Below, in pieces: positions 9,485 through 17,300 of a DNA stretch of 38,146 bases. Below the pieces are notes generated by a model. That model saw only the letters and a list, made by a program, of their open reading frames with translations. It had not been told where the DNA came from and searched no databases. The position numbers and the translations under genes are program-made. Each line of letters begins with the position of its first letter. Positions within the stretch are counted from its first letter, which is position 1. The stretch comes from Rickettsia typhi (GTDB lineage Bacteria; Pseudomonadota; Alphaproteobacteria; Rickettsiales; Deianiraeaceae). The DNA is taken from NCBI GenBank assembly GCA_945889175.1, contig CAMDBF010000007.1:1-38146 (forward strand). Reading direction: 5' to 3'.

Positions 9485-9808
9485 AAAGCAAGCAATGTCA
9501 CTCCCTAAAAAATGATTGACAATATTGAAATTGACCCTAGAATAAATACAGACGAGGCTAATGTTTGTAAAACTTTTGCTAAGTATTATTGTAGACATAA
9601 TGCGGTTAATCACTTAATGGGTGATGGTGTGAAAAATTAGAGTGTTTAAATTTTATAGGCAATCAATATAGAATATTAGGATAGACTAAAAAGAGTATTT
9701 GTAGACATTTGCCACCATGTAAGTAAAAGATATTTACAAACCTATGTTCACGAATGTTGCTTCTTTTATAGTAATACAGAGGTGCAATTATGCTTGATGT
9801 TTAGTTAA
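9485..9808 (+). pseudogene. Decayed C-terminal part of an IS1595/ISXO2-type transposase
   Basis: One frame (codons from 9485) reads through five stops, at 9506, 9638, 9647, 9656 and 9677, and still spells the end of an ISXO2-like transposase. The recognisable pieces are INTDEANVCKTF...CRHNAVNH (compare TDE..aY..l...h..VNHS), then NIEY-stop-DRLKRVF (compare NgIEsfWs.LKRg, the stop replacing the expected tryptophan), then ICHHVSKRYLQTYVHECCFFYSN (compare yHHvS.kHLqrYv.EfafRyN). Only the last ~100 codons are present and all are in one frame, so decay was by point mutation after 5' loss. The first stop-free piece (9512-9640) could look like a 42-residue gene but is better read as part of this remnant. 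I see no terminal inverted repeats. The remnant starts directly after metG and ends before the AAA ATPase. Confidence 0.7.
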
Positions 9809-9838
9809 AAATTATGTTTGTTAGTTGTTAAGCAAAAT

Positions 9839-11230
9839 ATGAAATACATAAGCTTCTTCTTTGAGAACTATCAGGGAATTCAGCAAAAAATTGATTTTAT
9901 CTTAAGTAAAGATAATATAAATACTATTATCGGTAATAATGAAAGTGGTAAAACCACAATTTTAAAAGGTATTCGTTTAGTATATGATTTAATACAAGGC
10001 TTAGAATTGCAAAACGGAAAACTGGCTGGAATACGACCAAAATCATCCGCCTTTACAGGTAAAATTACACTTGGTGCTAAATTGCAATTTAACCCTACAG
10101 AGATTGAGCGAATTACGTCTAGTAAGGGCAAGAGGTCAAATAATGAACTACAAGAAAAAATTCAAGATAACGACAATATAGTATCAATAGAGTATTCTTT
10201 TGATTTCATAAACAATCAAAATAGAGATAAAAGTATTACAATGAAAATTGGCGAATCTATTTACAATGATAAAATTCATTATGGGAATATTTTGAATGTA
10301 ATAAAAGAATCGTGTCCTCGTGTTGAGATTTACGATGATTTTGAATTTGAGGTGCCAGCATGGATTGATTATAATAACAACAACCAAAATAGTATCGATA
10401 CTATAAATAAGTCACCAAATAAAAAAGAAATAGATTGGCGAAAAATATTTGATAATTTGTTAATAGAGTCAGCAAATTTCAAAGGAGGTAATATTACTTT
10501 CGATTCTCACATCGTTAAATGGCTAGATGAAAATCCAGGAGACCAAGACAGTATAGACCAAAGACTTGCAGGGATTAATAAATATTTAAATACAGTTATT
10601 ACAAAAGATTGGGAAGATATAACTGAAAGCGATATTACTATAAAAGAATTTAGAATCAATCCTGTATCAACACATGCAAATCGTTATGAATTAAAAGTAA
10701 TATCAAAAAATGGTAATTCTTTTAGCATAACAGAGCGTAGTAAGGGATGTAGGTGGTTTTTCTGTTTTAAAGTAGTAACTGAAATCTCAAAACACCAAAA
10801 TAAGCAAGGCACATTATTTTTACTTGATGAACCAGCGTCAAATTTACATATTCATCCACAAATAAAAATTTTAAATAGTCTTGAAAAGATTGTTGGAAAC
10901 AATACAAGTGTTATATATTCTACGCACTCACCATCATTAATACAATGTGAAAATATTGATAATATTTATGTGGTAAAAAACACATTGCTTGAAAACGATA
11001 GCAATAATATAAAATTAACAAAGTTAAGCGAATACAAGCATGATGGTAAATGTAGCTCAATTGAGCCATTTATAATGTCTATGATTGCAAAGAGTATCAA
11101 GAAAGATAATAAGTTTGACATGGTCAAATTAAAACAAATTTTTCAAACTGTAAGTAATGGTTTTCTTGGTGGATTTGGCAAGAAAGGTGCTGATGCTGCT
11201 TGGGATTCTATAAGTAACATTCTCTCGTAA
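9839..11230 (+). CDS. Orphan AAA family ATPase (OLD/RecF-like, no nuclease domain seen)
   Basis: The 463-residue protein starts at the ATG at 9839; a TTG at 9818 would add seven residues. It has an SMC/RecF-type split ATPase: Walker A GNNESGKTT (residues 33-41), a signature-like stretch ITERSKGCRWFFCFKVV, Walker B TLFLLDEPASNLH, and the switch histidine in YSTHSPSLIQ. The ERS-G-RWFF signature is typical of AAA proteins in anti-phage or toxin-like modules and in overcoming-lysogenization relatives. However, no TOPRIM, HNH or other effector domain follows: the last 60 residues are helical with a GGFGKKGAD stretch. No partner gene is adjacent. It sits between an IS remnant and a 251-base near-empty spacer, in an otherwise tightly packed region, which suggests gain by transfer. 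Function is unknown; a defence role is inference. Confidence 0.75.
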   Translation: MKYISFFFENYQGIQQKIDFILSKDNINTIIGNNESGKTTILKGIRLVYDLIQGLELQNGKLAGIRPKSSAFTGKITLGAKLQFNPTEIERITSSKGKRSNNELQEKIQDNDNIVSIEYSFDFINNQNRDKSITMKIGESIYNDKIHYGNILNVIKESCPRVEIYDDFEFEVPAWIDYNNNNQNSIDTINKSPNKKEIDWRKIFDNLLIESANFKGGNITFDSHIVKWLDENPGDQDSIDQRLAGINKYLNTVITKDWEDITESDITIKEFRINPVSTHANRYELKVISKNGNSFSITERSKGCRWFFCFKVVTEISKHQNKQGTLFLLDEPASNLHIHPQIKILNSLEKIVGNNTSVIYSTHSPSLIQCENIDNIYVVKNTLLENDSNNIKLTKLSEYKHDGKCSSIEPFIMSMIAKSIKKDNKFDMVKLKQIFQTVSNGFLGGFGKKGADAAWDSISNILS

Positions 11231-11481
11231 GCTTAAGCAATCAAGCACCAAGTTCATAGTAATTACACTATATTAATTAGATTGTGCATTTGTATTGTTA
11301 CGATGTCAGGCGACAATTACGAATAATTTCAAAATTTATCTTGCATTTAAAAGAGATTAGTTTAAATTTTGATATTATTGTAATAATAAAGGTAAAAATC
11401 TTGCCAATTATTATTAAAGCTGTTAAGATACAACTCCCTTATATTTGCTAGCAATTTAATCTTTCACATTTCATTACCAAT
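11231..11481. other. Spacer between AAA ATPase and hddA
   Basis: No RNA gene or conserved element is recognised in these 251 bases. A 55-codon frame starting with GTG at 11284 and ending at 11451 reads VHLYCYDVRRQLRIISKFIL at its beginning. It has no clear ribosome binding site, and its end is simple hydrophobic AT-rich sequence, so I do not call it a gene. The remainder is AT-rich and would hold any hddA promoter. Confidence 0.3.
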
Positions 11482-12468
11482 ATGATAATTACCGCAAGGG
11501 CACCATTTCGTATATCGTTTTTTGGTGGCGGAACCGATTATGATGCATGGTATAATGAGCACGGCGGCGAGGTTATTTCGACAACGATTGATAAATATTG
11601 CTACATAAGTATTAGAAAAATAGATGCATTTTTTGATTACAAATATCGCCTTTCGTGGCGAAAGATTGAAGAATGCTCTGGTATAAAAGACATAGATCAT
11701 AAAACGATAAAAGAGATATTTAGGATGTATGAAATATCTAATATATCACTGCATCACGATGCCGACATACCCGGTAGAAGCGGCATAGGTTCTAGCTCTG
11801 CATTTACTGTTTGCCTTTTAAAGGCGATATCTGAGATGCAAAAACTAAATTATTCAAAGCACGAAATAGCTCAAAAAGCCATATCAATTGAAAAATTTGT
11901 TTTAAAGGAAAATATAGGCCTGCAGGATCAAATTGCAACTAGCTACGGCGGATTTAATAAGATTACAATCAACAAGGATGCTAGCTTTAATGTTGACAAA
12001 ATTAAATTAAGTAAAAGTGCATCTAATGAACTAAATAATCATATGATGCTAATATTTACAGGTAAGCAGCGTATATCTCATGATATAGCAGGCATTCAGA
12101 TTAGTGAAATAAAAAATAAACAAAAAGAACTACATGAAATCTCAAGCATTACAAAAGATGCTTATAAGATGCTGACAACAAACATTATATCGGTTGAAGA
12201 TTTTGCTCGCTTACTTGATGCCTCTTGGAAAATTAAAAAATGCCTAACCGATAAGATTTCCAACGATACAATTGACGAGATATACAAGACTGCAATTGCA
12301 AATGGTGCCATGGGTGGCAAGCTTTTAGGTGCTGGGTCGGCAGGATTTATGTTATTTTTTGCAAAGCCAGAGTATCAAGAACAAATTGCAAAGGCTCTTG
12401 GACTACTTCATGTGCATTTTAAGTTTGAAGATTCTGGAGTCCAAGTTTGTCATACGGTTTTTAATTAA
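11482..12468 (+). CDS. hddA: D-glycero-alpha-D-manno-heptose 7-phosphate kinase
   Basis: This 328-residue GHMP kinase opens with RAPFRISFFGGGTDYDAWYNEHGG, the HddA-type N-terminus. The ATP-binding loop is PGRSGIGSSSAFTV, and the third motif is GAMGGKLLGAGSAGFMLFF. The heptose kinases of the GDP-heptose route share exactly this start (R.PlRiSfaGGGTD.p.y). It phosphorylates sedoheptulose-derived heptose 7-phosphate at C1 to the alpha-anomer, giving the 1,7-bisphosphate. A phosphatase (GmhB) and HddC (1073-1783) then make GDP-heptose. GmhA and GmhB are not in the window. The gene stands alone and converges on the TolC-like gene with only 8 bases between the stops, so transcripts may overlap. Confidence 0.85.
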   Translation: MIITARAPFRISFFGGGTDYDAWYNEHGGEVISTTIDKYCYISIRKIDAFFDYKYRLSWRKIEECSGIKDIDHKTIKEIFRMYEISNISLHHDADIPGRSGIGSSSAFTVCLLKAISEMQKLNYSKHEIAQKAISIEKFVLKENIGLQDQIATSYGGFNKITINKDASFNVDKIKLSKSASNELNNHMMLIFTGKQRISHDIAGIQISEIKNKQKELHEISSITKDAYKMLTTNIISVEDFARLLDASWKIKKCLTDKISNDTIDEIYKTAIANGAMGGKLLGAGSAGFMLFFAKPEYQEQIAKALGLLHVHFKFEDSGVQVCHTVFN

Positions 12469-12476
12469 ACAAACCC

Positions 12477-13757
12477 TTAATTTAAATCCTTAAGTTCATC
12501 TTGTGTATTTTGAACTAAAATATAGCCTTGATTATCTATAAAATCGCTAATCTCTACATTACCGCTTAAAAGCATTATATCAAGATAGAAATCTATGTAG
12601 TTATACTGAGCATCAAGGACGGCGAAAAATAAATCGTAACTTTGCATGTCAAATTCGATGTAATTTAAAAACTCAATTGTATCACGCAAAAAGTTAGCAT
12701 CTGCCTCCTTTAAATTTTTTAACCCTTGACTAATCTTGCTAATTGGTATGATGTTTAATACATCTTTTTGTTGGCTGTATAAAATAAAAAGGCTTTTAAG
12801 ATTATTTTGTAGTACCTTAATATCAAAATTATACTTGGTTTGGCTTGAAATTTGTAAAGTTTTAAGCCCTGCAATCTTTGATTTGTTTTGGTTAAATAAA
12901 GGCACCGAAGCTCCAAGGGTAAAGCTTTGTGTTGCTGTATTTTGATTTGTAGTTTGATTTACTCTTGAAAGTCCAAAAATGAGATCTGGCATTGTTTCAA
13001 TTTTTGCGAGATTTAGCTGAGATTTAATTTGCTCCATTTCGTTTTTAGCAATATTTAGTTCTGGATTAAGAGTTATCGCTTGCTCTTTTATTTTGTCGAT
13101 GTTTATAATGTGTGGGTTTGTAAAAAATGGCAATTGAATAATTGCATTAGCTATATCAATATCTAAAAACAAATTAAGCTCATTCCAAGCCATTCTCTCC
13201 TGAGCCTCAAGCTCTATAAGCTGCCTTGCTACAAGGGACAATCTGGTTTCGACAATATGTTTTTGTACTTTTTTTTGCGGAGAAGCAAAGATTCTGCTAT
13301 TTATATATGTTTGTAAGTTCTTGAATCTTTGAATTCTAAGCTCGGCAAGAGCGTGTTTTTTAAATAAAATAATATAGCGATACATTCTTCTAATAACCTC
13401 CGCTTTAACTTCAAGACTTGTTCTAACGGCTTGTTGCCCAGCAATCTTAGCATCGTAATTTGCAATATTATATGCTTTTTGTCTTTTGGAATAAAAGGCA
13501 ATTTCTTGTTCAATTTCTTCTTTTTTTTCATCGCCAAAAGTTGTTTTTATTTTAGGGTTAAAAAAAGCCTTTTGCTGCAATGCAATCTGCTCTTTACCCT
13601 TTGTTTTTTGGCTAGCGGAGGCTATGTAGCCGTTGTTTTTTGTTGCAATTTCAAGAGCTGTTGCTATATCAATAACTTGTTGACCAAAAGAGATATGAAG
13701 GCAACAAACAATTGCAATACAAAATGATGTAAGGGTTTTAAGTAAAATCGCACTCAT
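12477..13757 (-). CDS. Outer-membrane efflux protein (TolC/CzcC-like)
   Basis: The 426-residue protein has a signal peptide (about 25 residues, ending near SFG-QQ). It then has two similar halves of long amphipathic helices with the OEP pattern, for example ALEIATKNNGYIASASQKTKGKEQIALQQKAFFNPKI and, in the second half, AITLNPELNIAKNEMEQIKSQLNLAKIETMPDLIFGLS, followed by the strand TLGASVPLFNQNK. The NPEL...AK...P.l...G.....V.lPLFN pattern is typical of the CzcC/CusC branch, which partners metal RND pumps. A CzcA-type pump is encoded at 25686-28829. It is somewhat short for the family. It follows ilvE by 14 bases and is probably read from the infC-ilvE transcript, an unexpected companion for translation and amino-acid genes. 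Confidence 0.75.
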   Translation of the reverse strand: MSAILLKTLTSFCIAIVCCLHISFGQQVIDIATALEIATKNNGYIASASQKTKGKEQIALQQKAFFNPKIKTTFGDEKKEEIEQEIAFYSKRQKAYNIANYDAKIAGQQAVRTSLEVKAEVIRRMYRYIILFKKHALAELRIQRFKNLQTYINSRIFASPQKKVQKHIVETRLSLVARQLIELEAQERMAWNELNLFLDIDIANAIIQLPFFTNPHIINIDKIKEQAITLNPELNIAKNEMEQIKSQLNLAKIETMPDLIFGLSRVNQTTNQNTATQSFTLGASVPLFNQNKSKIAGLKTLQISSQTKYNFDIKVLQNNLKSLFILYSQQKDVLNIIPISKISQGLKNLKEADANFLRDTIEFLNYIEFDMQSYDLFFAVLDAQYNYIDFYLDIMLLSGNVEISDFIDNQGYILVQNTQDELKDLN

Positions 13758-13771
13758 AACCCATTTTTATA

Positions 13772-14659
13772 TTAGTTGTTGACAGTCTCGTGAAAAGCCT
13801 TAACTAAATTTTGTGTAATTTGATGTGGCTTGTAGTCGTAGCTTACATTGTGCATGTTTATGTGTTTTACCCTTGTAATTTCGGCAGCAGTGCCTGTTAA
13901 AAAAACATCGCTTGCTTTAGATAATTCTTCTGGCAGGATATGTCTTTCAACCACGGTGTAGCCAAGTTGTTTTGCAAGCTCTATAACGGTTAGTCTTGTA
14001 ATACCGTTTAAGAAGGAATCAGCAACTGGAGTGTGAATTTGACCATCTATAATCAAAAATATATTAGCACCAGTGAACTCAGCTATGTAGCCTCTGTAGT
14101 CAAGCATAAGAGCATCATCGTAGCCTTTGTTGTGTGCGTTTCGCTTGCTTATTGTGCAAATCATGTAGAGCCCTGCGGCTTTTGACGCCGATGGTGCTGT
14201 TTCGGGTGATGGTCTTTTGTAATCAGCAAGAATTGTTCTAATCCCCTCAAGTTTAGCTTCGGCTGTAAAATAGTTACCCATCTCCCAAGCGGCAACCGCA
14301 ACATTAACCGAAAGTTCCGGAATGTATATTTTTAAAGTTTCGCCGCCAAGCCAAGCAACGGGTCTTAAATAAGCATTTGTAAGATTGTTTTTTTTGCAAG
14401 CCTCAATACAAACTTCATCAAGTTCTTCAGCTTCATATGGTATTGTAAAGCCTAAAAGTTCCGCTGATTTTTTAAATCTAATATTATGCTCTCTATTTTT
14501 AAAAACCTTACCATTGTACATCCTAACCCCTTCAAAAACTGAGGATCCATAGTGCAAACCGTGAGTTAGTAAGTGAACCTGAGCTGACTTCCACTCTATC
14601 CACTTGCCGTTCATCCAAATAAATCCATCTCTTTGTGTTAATGGTAAAAGTGCAGACAT
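13772..14659 (-). CDS. ilvE: Branched-chain amino acid aminotransferase
   Basis: IlvE is a PLP enzyme of fold type IV that moves the amino group between glutamate and the 2-oxo acids of Leu, Ile and Val. The 295-residue sequence has the expected order: HGLHYGSSVFEGVRMY near residue 35, RFKKSAELLGF, YLRPVAWLGG, the PLP lysine K160 in SASKAAGLY, DDALMLDYRGYIAEFTGANIF and FLNGITRLTVIELAKQLG, and then FLTGTAAEI. The usual EGTGENIF appears as EFTGANIF. The start ATG at 14659 gives a full N-terminus. It lies 30 bases after infC and before the CzcC-like gene. No ilvBCD genes are in the window, so it might serve either biosynthesis or breakdown. Confidence 0.93.
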   Translation of the reverse strand: MSALLPLTQRDGFIWMNGKWIEWKSAQVHLLTHGLHYGSSVFEGVRMYNGKVFKNREHNIRFKKSAELLGFTIPYEAEELDEVCIEACKKNNLTNAYLRPVAWLGGETLKIYIPELSVNVAVAAWEMGNYFTAEAKLEGIRTILADYKRPSPETAPSASKAAGLYMICTISKRNAHNKGYDDALMLDYRGYIAEFTGANIFLIIDGQIHTPVADSFLNGITRLTVIELAKQLGYTVVERHILPEELSKASDVFLTGTAAEITRVKHINMHNVSYDYKPHQITQNLVKAFHETVNN

Positions 14660-14689
14660 AATTTAATTACATTAAAAACAATAATTATT

Positions 14690-15211
14690 TTAAATATTTT
14701 TAGGAGCAAGTAGACAAGAAACACTCGACTGAGTAGCATTAATAGCGGAGCTCATTTTTACATTAATATATTCTTCGCAATCCTTTTGTATCTTAGCAAC
14801 GAGTTGTTTTGAAATTTCAACATGCTGGCGTTCACGCCCCTTCATTTTAATTAAAACATTAACTTTTGCACCCTCGGTTAAAAAAGTTTTGATTCTTTTA
14901 AGTTTAACCTCGTAGTCCTCAGTACCTATTGCTGGAGTAAAGTGGATCTCTTTTGTTTCGTTGGTTTTTTTTGTTGCGGACTTCTTTTTTTGCTTTTCGG
15001 TATTGTACAAGAATTTTCCGTAATTCATTATTTTGCAAACTGGCACATCTCTGTGGGCAACCTCAACAAGATCCATGTCTTGGGATTCGGCTAGCTCTAT
15101 TGCGTCATGCAAAGACATCTGGGTAAGTTCGCCTGTTGCAACATCTATAACATTAACATTTGCAGCCTTTATTTGATAATTAATGCTTGGCTGTTTTTTT
15201 AAATCGCTCAT
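14690..15211 (-). CDS. infC: Translation initiation factor IF-3
   Basis: IF-3 binds the 30S subunit, keeps subunits apart and checks the start codon. The 173-residue protein shows the N-terminal domain (INYQIKAANVNVIDVATGEL...SLHDAIELAESQDMDLVEVA, then VCKIMNYGKFLY), a lysine-rich linker (KQKKKSATKKTNETKEI), and the C-terminal domain (DYEVKLKRIKTFLTEGAKVNVLIKMKGRERQH). In many bacteria infC starts with a rare AUU used for self-control; here a plain ATG at 15211 fits the homologous start. The usual partners rpmI and rplT do not follow; ilvE does. The 136-base leader upstream would hold the promoter for this operon and includes an inverted repeat. Confidence 0.93.
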   Translation of the reverse strand: MSDLKKQPSINYQIKAANVNVIDVATGELTQMSLHDAIELAESQDMDLVEVAHRDVPVCKIMNYGKFLYNTEKQKKKSATKKTNETKEIHFTPAIGTEDYEVKLKRIKTFLTEGAKVNVLIKMKGRERQHVEISKQLVAKIQKDCEEYINVKMSSAINATQSSVSCLLAPKNI

Positions 15212-15276
15212 CTAAAATAATAACTACTAAAGTTAAACAAAAAATCTATATAAATAATCATATTTCAAAAAATATA

Positions 15277-15313
15277 TAATTGCAAGTATTTTAAGCTTTA
15301 TAATATGCAATTA
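15277..15313. repeat. 8-bp inverted repeat in the infC leader
   Basis: TAATTGCA (15277-15284) is repeated as TGCAATTA (15306-15313) with 21 AT-rich bases between. It lies between the end of the upstream ParA-like gene and the start of infC, so it may be part of a terminator or a leader structure. The flanks lack a clear T-run next to the stem. Short inverted repeats arise by chance in DNA this AT-rich. Confidence 0.25.
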
Positions 15314-15347
15314 GATATGAAAAAATATTAAGTCAAATATTTTTAAA

Positions 15348-16520
15348 TTAAAGCTTAATTAGAGCTTGTACTATGTTATCAATTTGCTCTTTAAATGCCG
15401 TAAAAGACTCCACCCAATTGACCTGAGCAAAGGCATGACCTTTATTTTTTTCGTTTGGATATTCTGCTGATATGAGGTTGGTGAGCATTGAAGTTGGAAC
15501 ACTAGATTTTTGGGACAGGCTTAACAGCTCGCCAGCAAAGGCATAGCATGTTTGTATGATAAAAGGTGTAACTGAGGTTCCGTATCTTGGACTGTTTGGA
15601 TTCAAAAAGAGCTCTTTAAATTTATCCTCATTAATTGCACCTTGCAATCCATAAGAATAATCTCTATTAAAATCTTTAACAGCATTGTTTAAAGTGTCTG
15701 ACCAGATTTGTACATGATCAGCTCCATCGTTTTTTTCTGCTCTATTTTCCATTCTACGAGCTTGCACTATTGCAACACCTAAAAATACAGGTTTTTTAAA
15801 GCCATCCTGATTAAAATTAGCCATATAGCTTTTTAAAAGATTTTGCCAATTTACAAAGATATTTTGTAAATTTTGCACAGCTTGCAATGAGAAAAAACTT
15901 GGATTAGCAGGAACGATAAAATAATCTGAGGACATTAGTAATAATGCATTAATAATACTTGTTGCACTTGGCGATGTATCAATTAATACAAAATCATAGT
16001 TTTGGGCAAGTTTTTTTAATCTTTTTTGTATAAGAGTTGGATCTATCAAGCTATTATTCGTTGTAATACCGTTATATAAATCTATTTCAACTTCGGCAAT
16101 TTTATTTCCAATGTTGCTAGGCATAAGCTTCAGCATGCCACCTGCGTCAAAATTAAGAGTGTCTCCTTTTTTTATAGATATTGGGTTGCAGTTACTTTTG
16201 CGATGAGAATGTTTGTATTTATATATATATTCTTTTTTGTATAATTTTATATCTTTTGTGTTTTGTGTAATTGCGTTTCTTAAAAACTCGCTTAGAGTTG
16301 TATTGTTATGCAAAAAATCTCTCCATTCTTGGCTATTGTCATAACTATATTCAATTTTATCCGAGAGACCAAAAACACTTGAGGTTAAATTCATCTGATA
16401 ATCACCGTCAATAAGCAAAACTTTTTTACCCTTTGATGCCAGCGTAAAACCTAAGTTATACACTAGAGTTGTTTTACCAACACCACCTTTATGATTAAAG
16501 AAGCTAATAATTTTACCCAT
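15348..16520 (-). CDS. Orphan ParA-like ATPase (plasmid-type)
   Basis: The 390-residue protein has the deviant Walker A FFNHKGGVGKTTLVYNLG (P-loop at residues 11-18), a Walker A' region LLIDGDYQMNLTSSVFG, and Walker B FVLIDTSPSATSIINALLL. It is much longer than the chromosomal ParA at 2645-3424. An insert of roughly 80 residues lies between the P-loop and Walker B (around LYKKEYIYKYKHSHRKSNCN), and the C-terminal region is long, with SPRYGTSVTPFIIQTCYAFAGEL. Such ParA-like ATPases are typical of plasmids and integrated elements. No parB-like gene is next to it: infC lies downstream and ppa is divergent upstream. It has its own plausible promoter at 16547-16575. Its role may be partitioning, positioning of another cargo, or a leftover from an integrated element. 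Confidence 0.8.
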   Translation of the reverse strand: MGKIISFFNHKGGVGKTTLVYNLGFTLASKGKKVLLIDGDYQMNLTSSVFGLSDKIEYSYDNSQEWRDFLHNNTTLSEFLRNAITQNTKDIKLYKKEYIYKYKHSHRKSNCNPISIKKGDTLNFDAGGMLKLMPSNIGNKIAEVEIDLYNGITTNNSLIDPTLIQKRLKKLAQNYDFVLIDTSPSATSIINALLLMSSDYFIVPANPSFFSLQAVQNLQNIFVNWQNLLKSYMANFNQDGFKKPVFLGVAIVQARRMENRAEKNDGADHVQIWSDTLNNAVKDFNRDYSYGLQGAINEDKFKELFLNPNSPRYGTSVTPFIIQTCYAFAGELLSLSQKSSVPTSMLTNLISAEYPNEKNKGHAFAQVNWVESFTAFKEQIDNIVQALIKL

Positions 16521-16546
16521 ATGGCATTTAATAAATTTTTTGTCAA

Positions 16547-16575
16547 AATGTAAAATAATCTAAACAAATTGTCAA
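16547..16575 (-). promoter_or_regulatory. Predicted sigma-70-type promoter of the orphan ParA-like gene
   Basis: On the minus strand TTGACA (16570-16575) is followed by a 17-base spacer and TACATT (16547-16552), about 27 bases before the ATG at 16520. The -35 is a perfect consensus and the -10 matches four of six positions. A second TTGACA starts right after the -10 (near 16540-16545), so TTTGACAA occurs twice about 29 bases apart. That could be an operator for self-repression, but this is a guess. Confidence 0.5.
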
Positions 16576-16753
16576 ACAAAATAATTCTAAATAACCCCCT
16601 TTAAAATACCTACTCTGGAGTTTATAAAAATCTTTTTTATTCAATAAGTTTCAAGAGATGTGTTTTAATTTTAAGAGATTTATTTGCATTTTAATAAAAG
16701 TAAAATAGAACTTGTTATAAATAATTTTTGGTATATTTTTTTGAGTATTATAT

Positions 16754-17284
16754 ATGTCAAGTAAGGTTACAAAACTAGGTTGTGGTAAAAACTTTCCAGA
16801 GGCTTTTAATGTAGTTATTGAGGTTGAGGCAAACGCCTTGCCTGTAAAATACGAATACGATAAAGACAGTGATTTTATGATAGTTGACAGATTTATTGCA
16901 ACCCCAATGCATTATCCTTGCAATTATGGATTTGTGCCTTGCACTTTATCTGATGACGGCGACCCAGCTGATGTTCTTGTTATATCGCCATATCCAATTA
17001 GATCTGGCTCTGCAATTGAGTGCCGTGCAGTTGGCGTTCTTATTATGGAAGATGAAAAGGGTATGGATGAAAAAATCATAGCAGTACCATCCTCGTCAAT
17101 TACAAAAATGTACGATCATATCAAGGATGTTAATGATGTAAATCCTGCTTTGTTAAATCAAATTAAGCATTTCTTTGAGCATTACAAGGATCTTGAAAAA
17201 GGTAAGTGGGTAAAAGTTAAAACTCTTGAAAATACAGAAACAGCGGTTGACCTACTAATAAAAGCTAAGGCAAATTATAAATAA
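16754..17284 (+). CDS. ppa: Inorganic pyrophosphatase
   Basis: Ppa splits pyrophosphate released by biosynthetic reactions and so drives them forward in the cytoplasm. The 176-residue length is standard for the family I bacterial enzyme. The active-site signature is DDGDPADVLVI, with D68, D70 and D73 as metal ligands. It is preceded by MHYPCNYGFVPCT and by EIEANALPVKYEYDKDS-like sequence (here VEVEANALPVKYEYDKDSDF), and followed by the C-terminal KxxxxxWVKV stretch (LEKGKWVKV). It is divergent from the ParA-like gene across a 233-base AT-rich spacer that must carry its promoter. tsaD follows after 16 bases. Confidence 0.96.
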   Translation: MSSKVTKLGCGKNFPEAFNVVIEVEANALPVKYEYDKDSDFMIVDRFIATPMHYPCNYGFVPCTLSDDGDPADVLVISPYPIRSGSAIECRAVGVLIMEDEKGMDEKIIAVPSSSITKMYDHIKDVNDVNPALLNQIKHFFEHYKDLEKGKWVKVKTLENTETAVDLLIKAKANYK

Positions 17285-17300
17285 TATTTAACATTATTGC

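Noticed and set aside
9512-9640. A possible 42-residue gene after metG
   Set aside because: Its reading continues in the same frame through stops into clear ISXO2-type transposase sequence, so it is part of the pseudogene at 9485-9808.
11284-11451. 55-codon GTG frame between the AAA ATPase and hddA, with a start faintly like a Cas2 or toxin protein
   Set aside because: No ribosome binding site, no catalytic motif, and the second half is simple I/V/K-rich sequence expected from AT-rich DNA.
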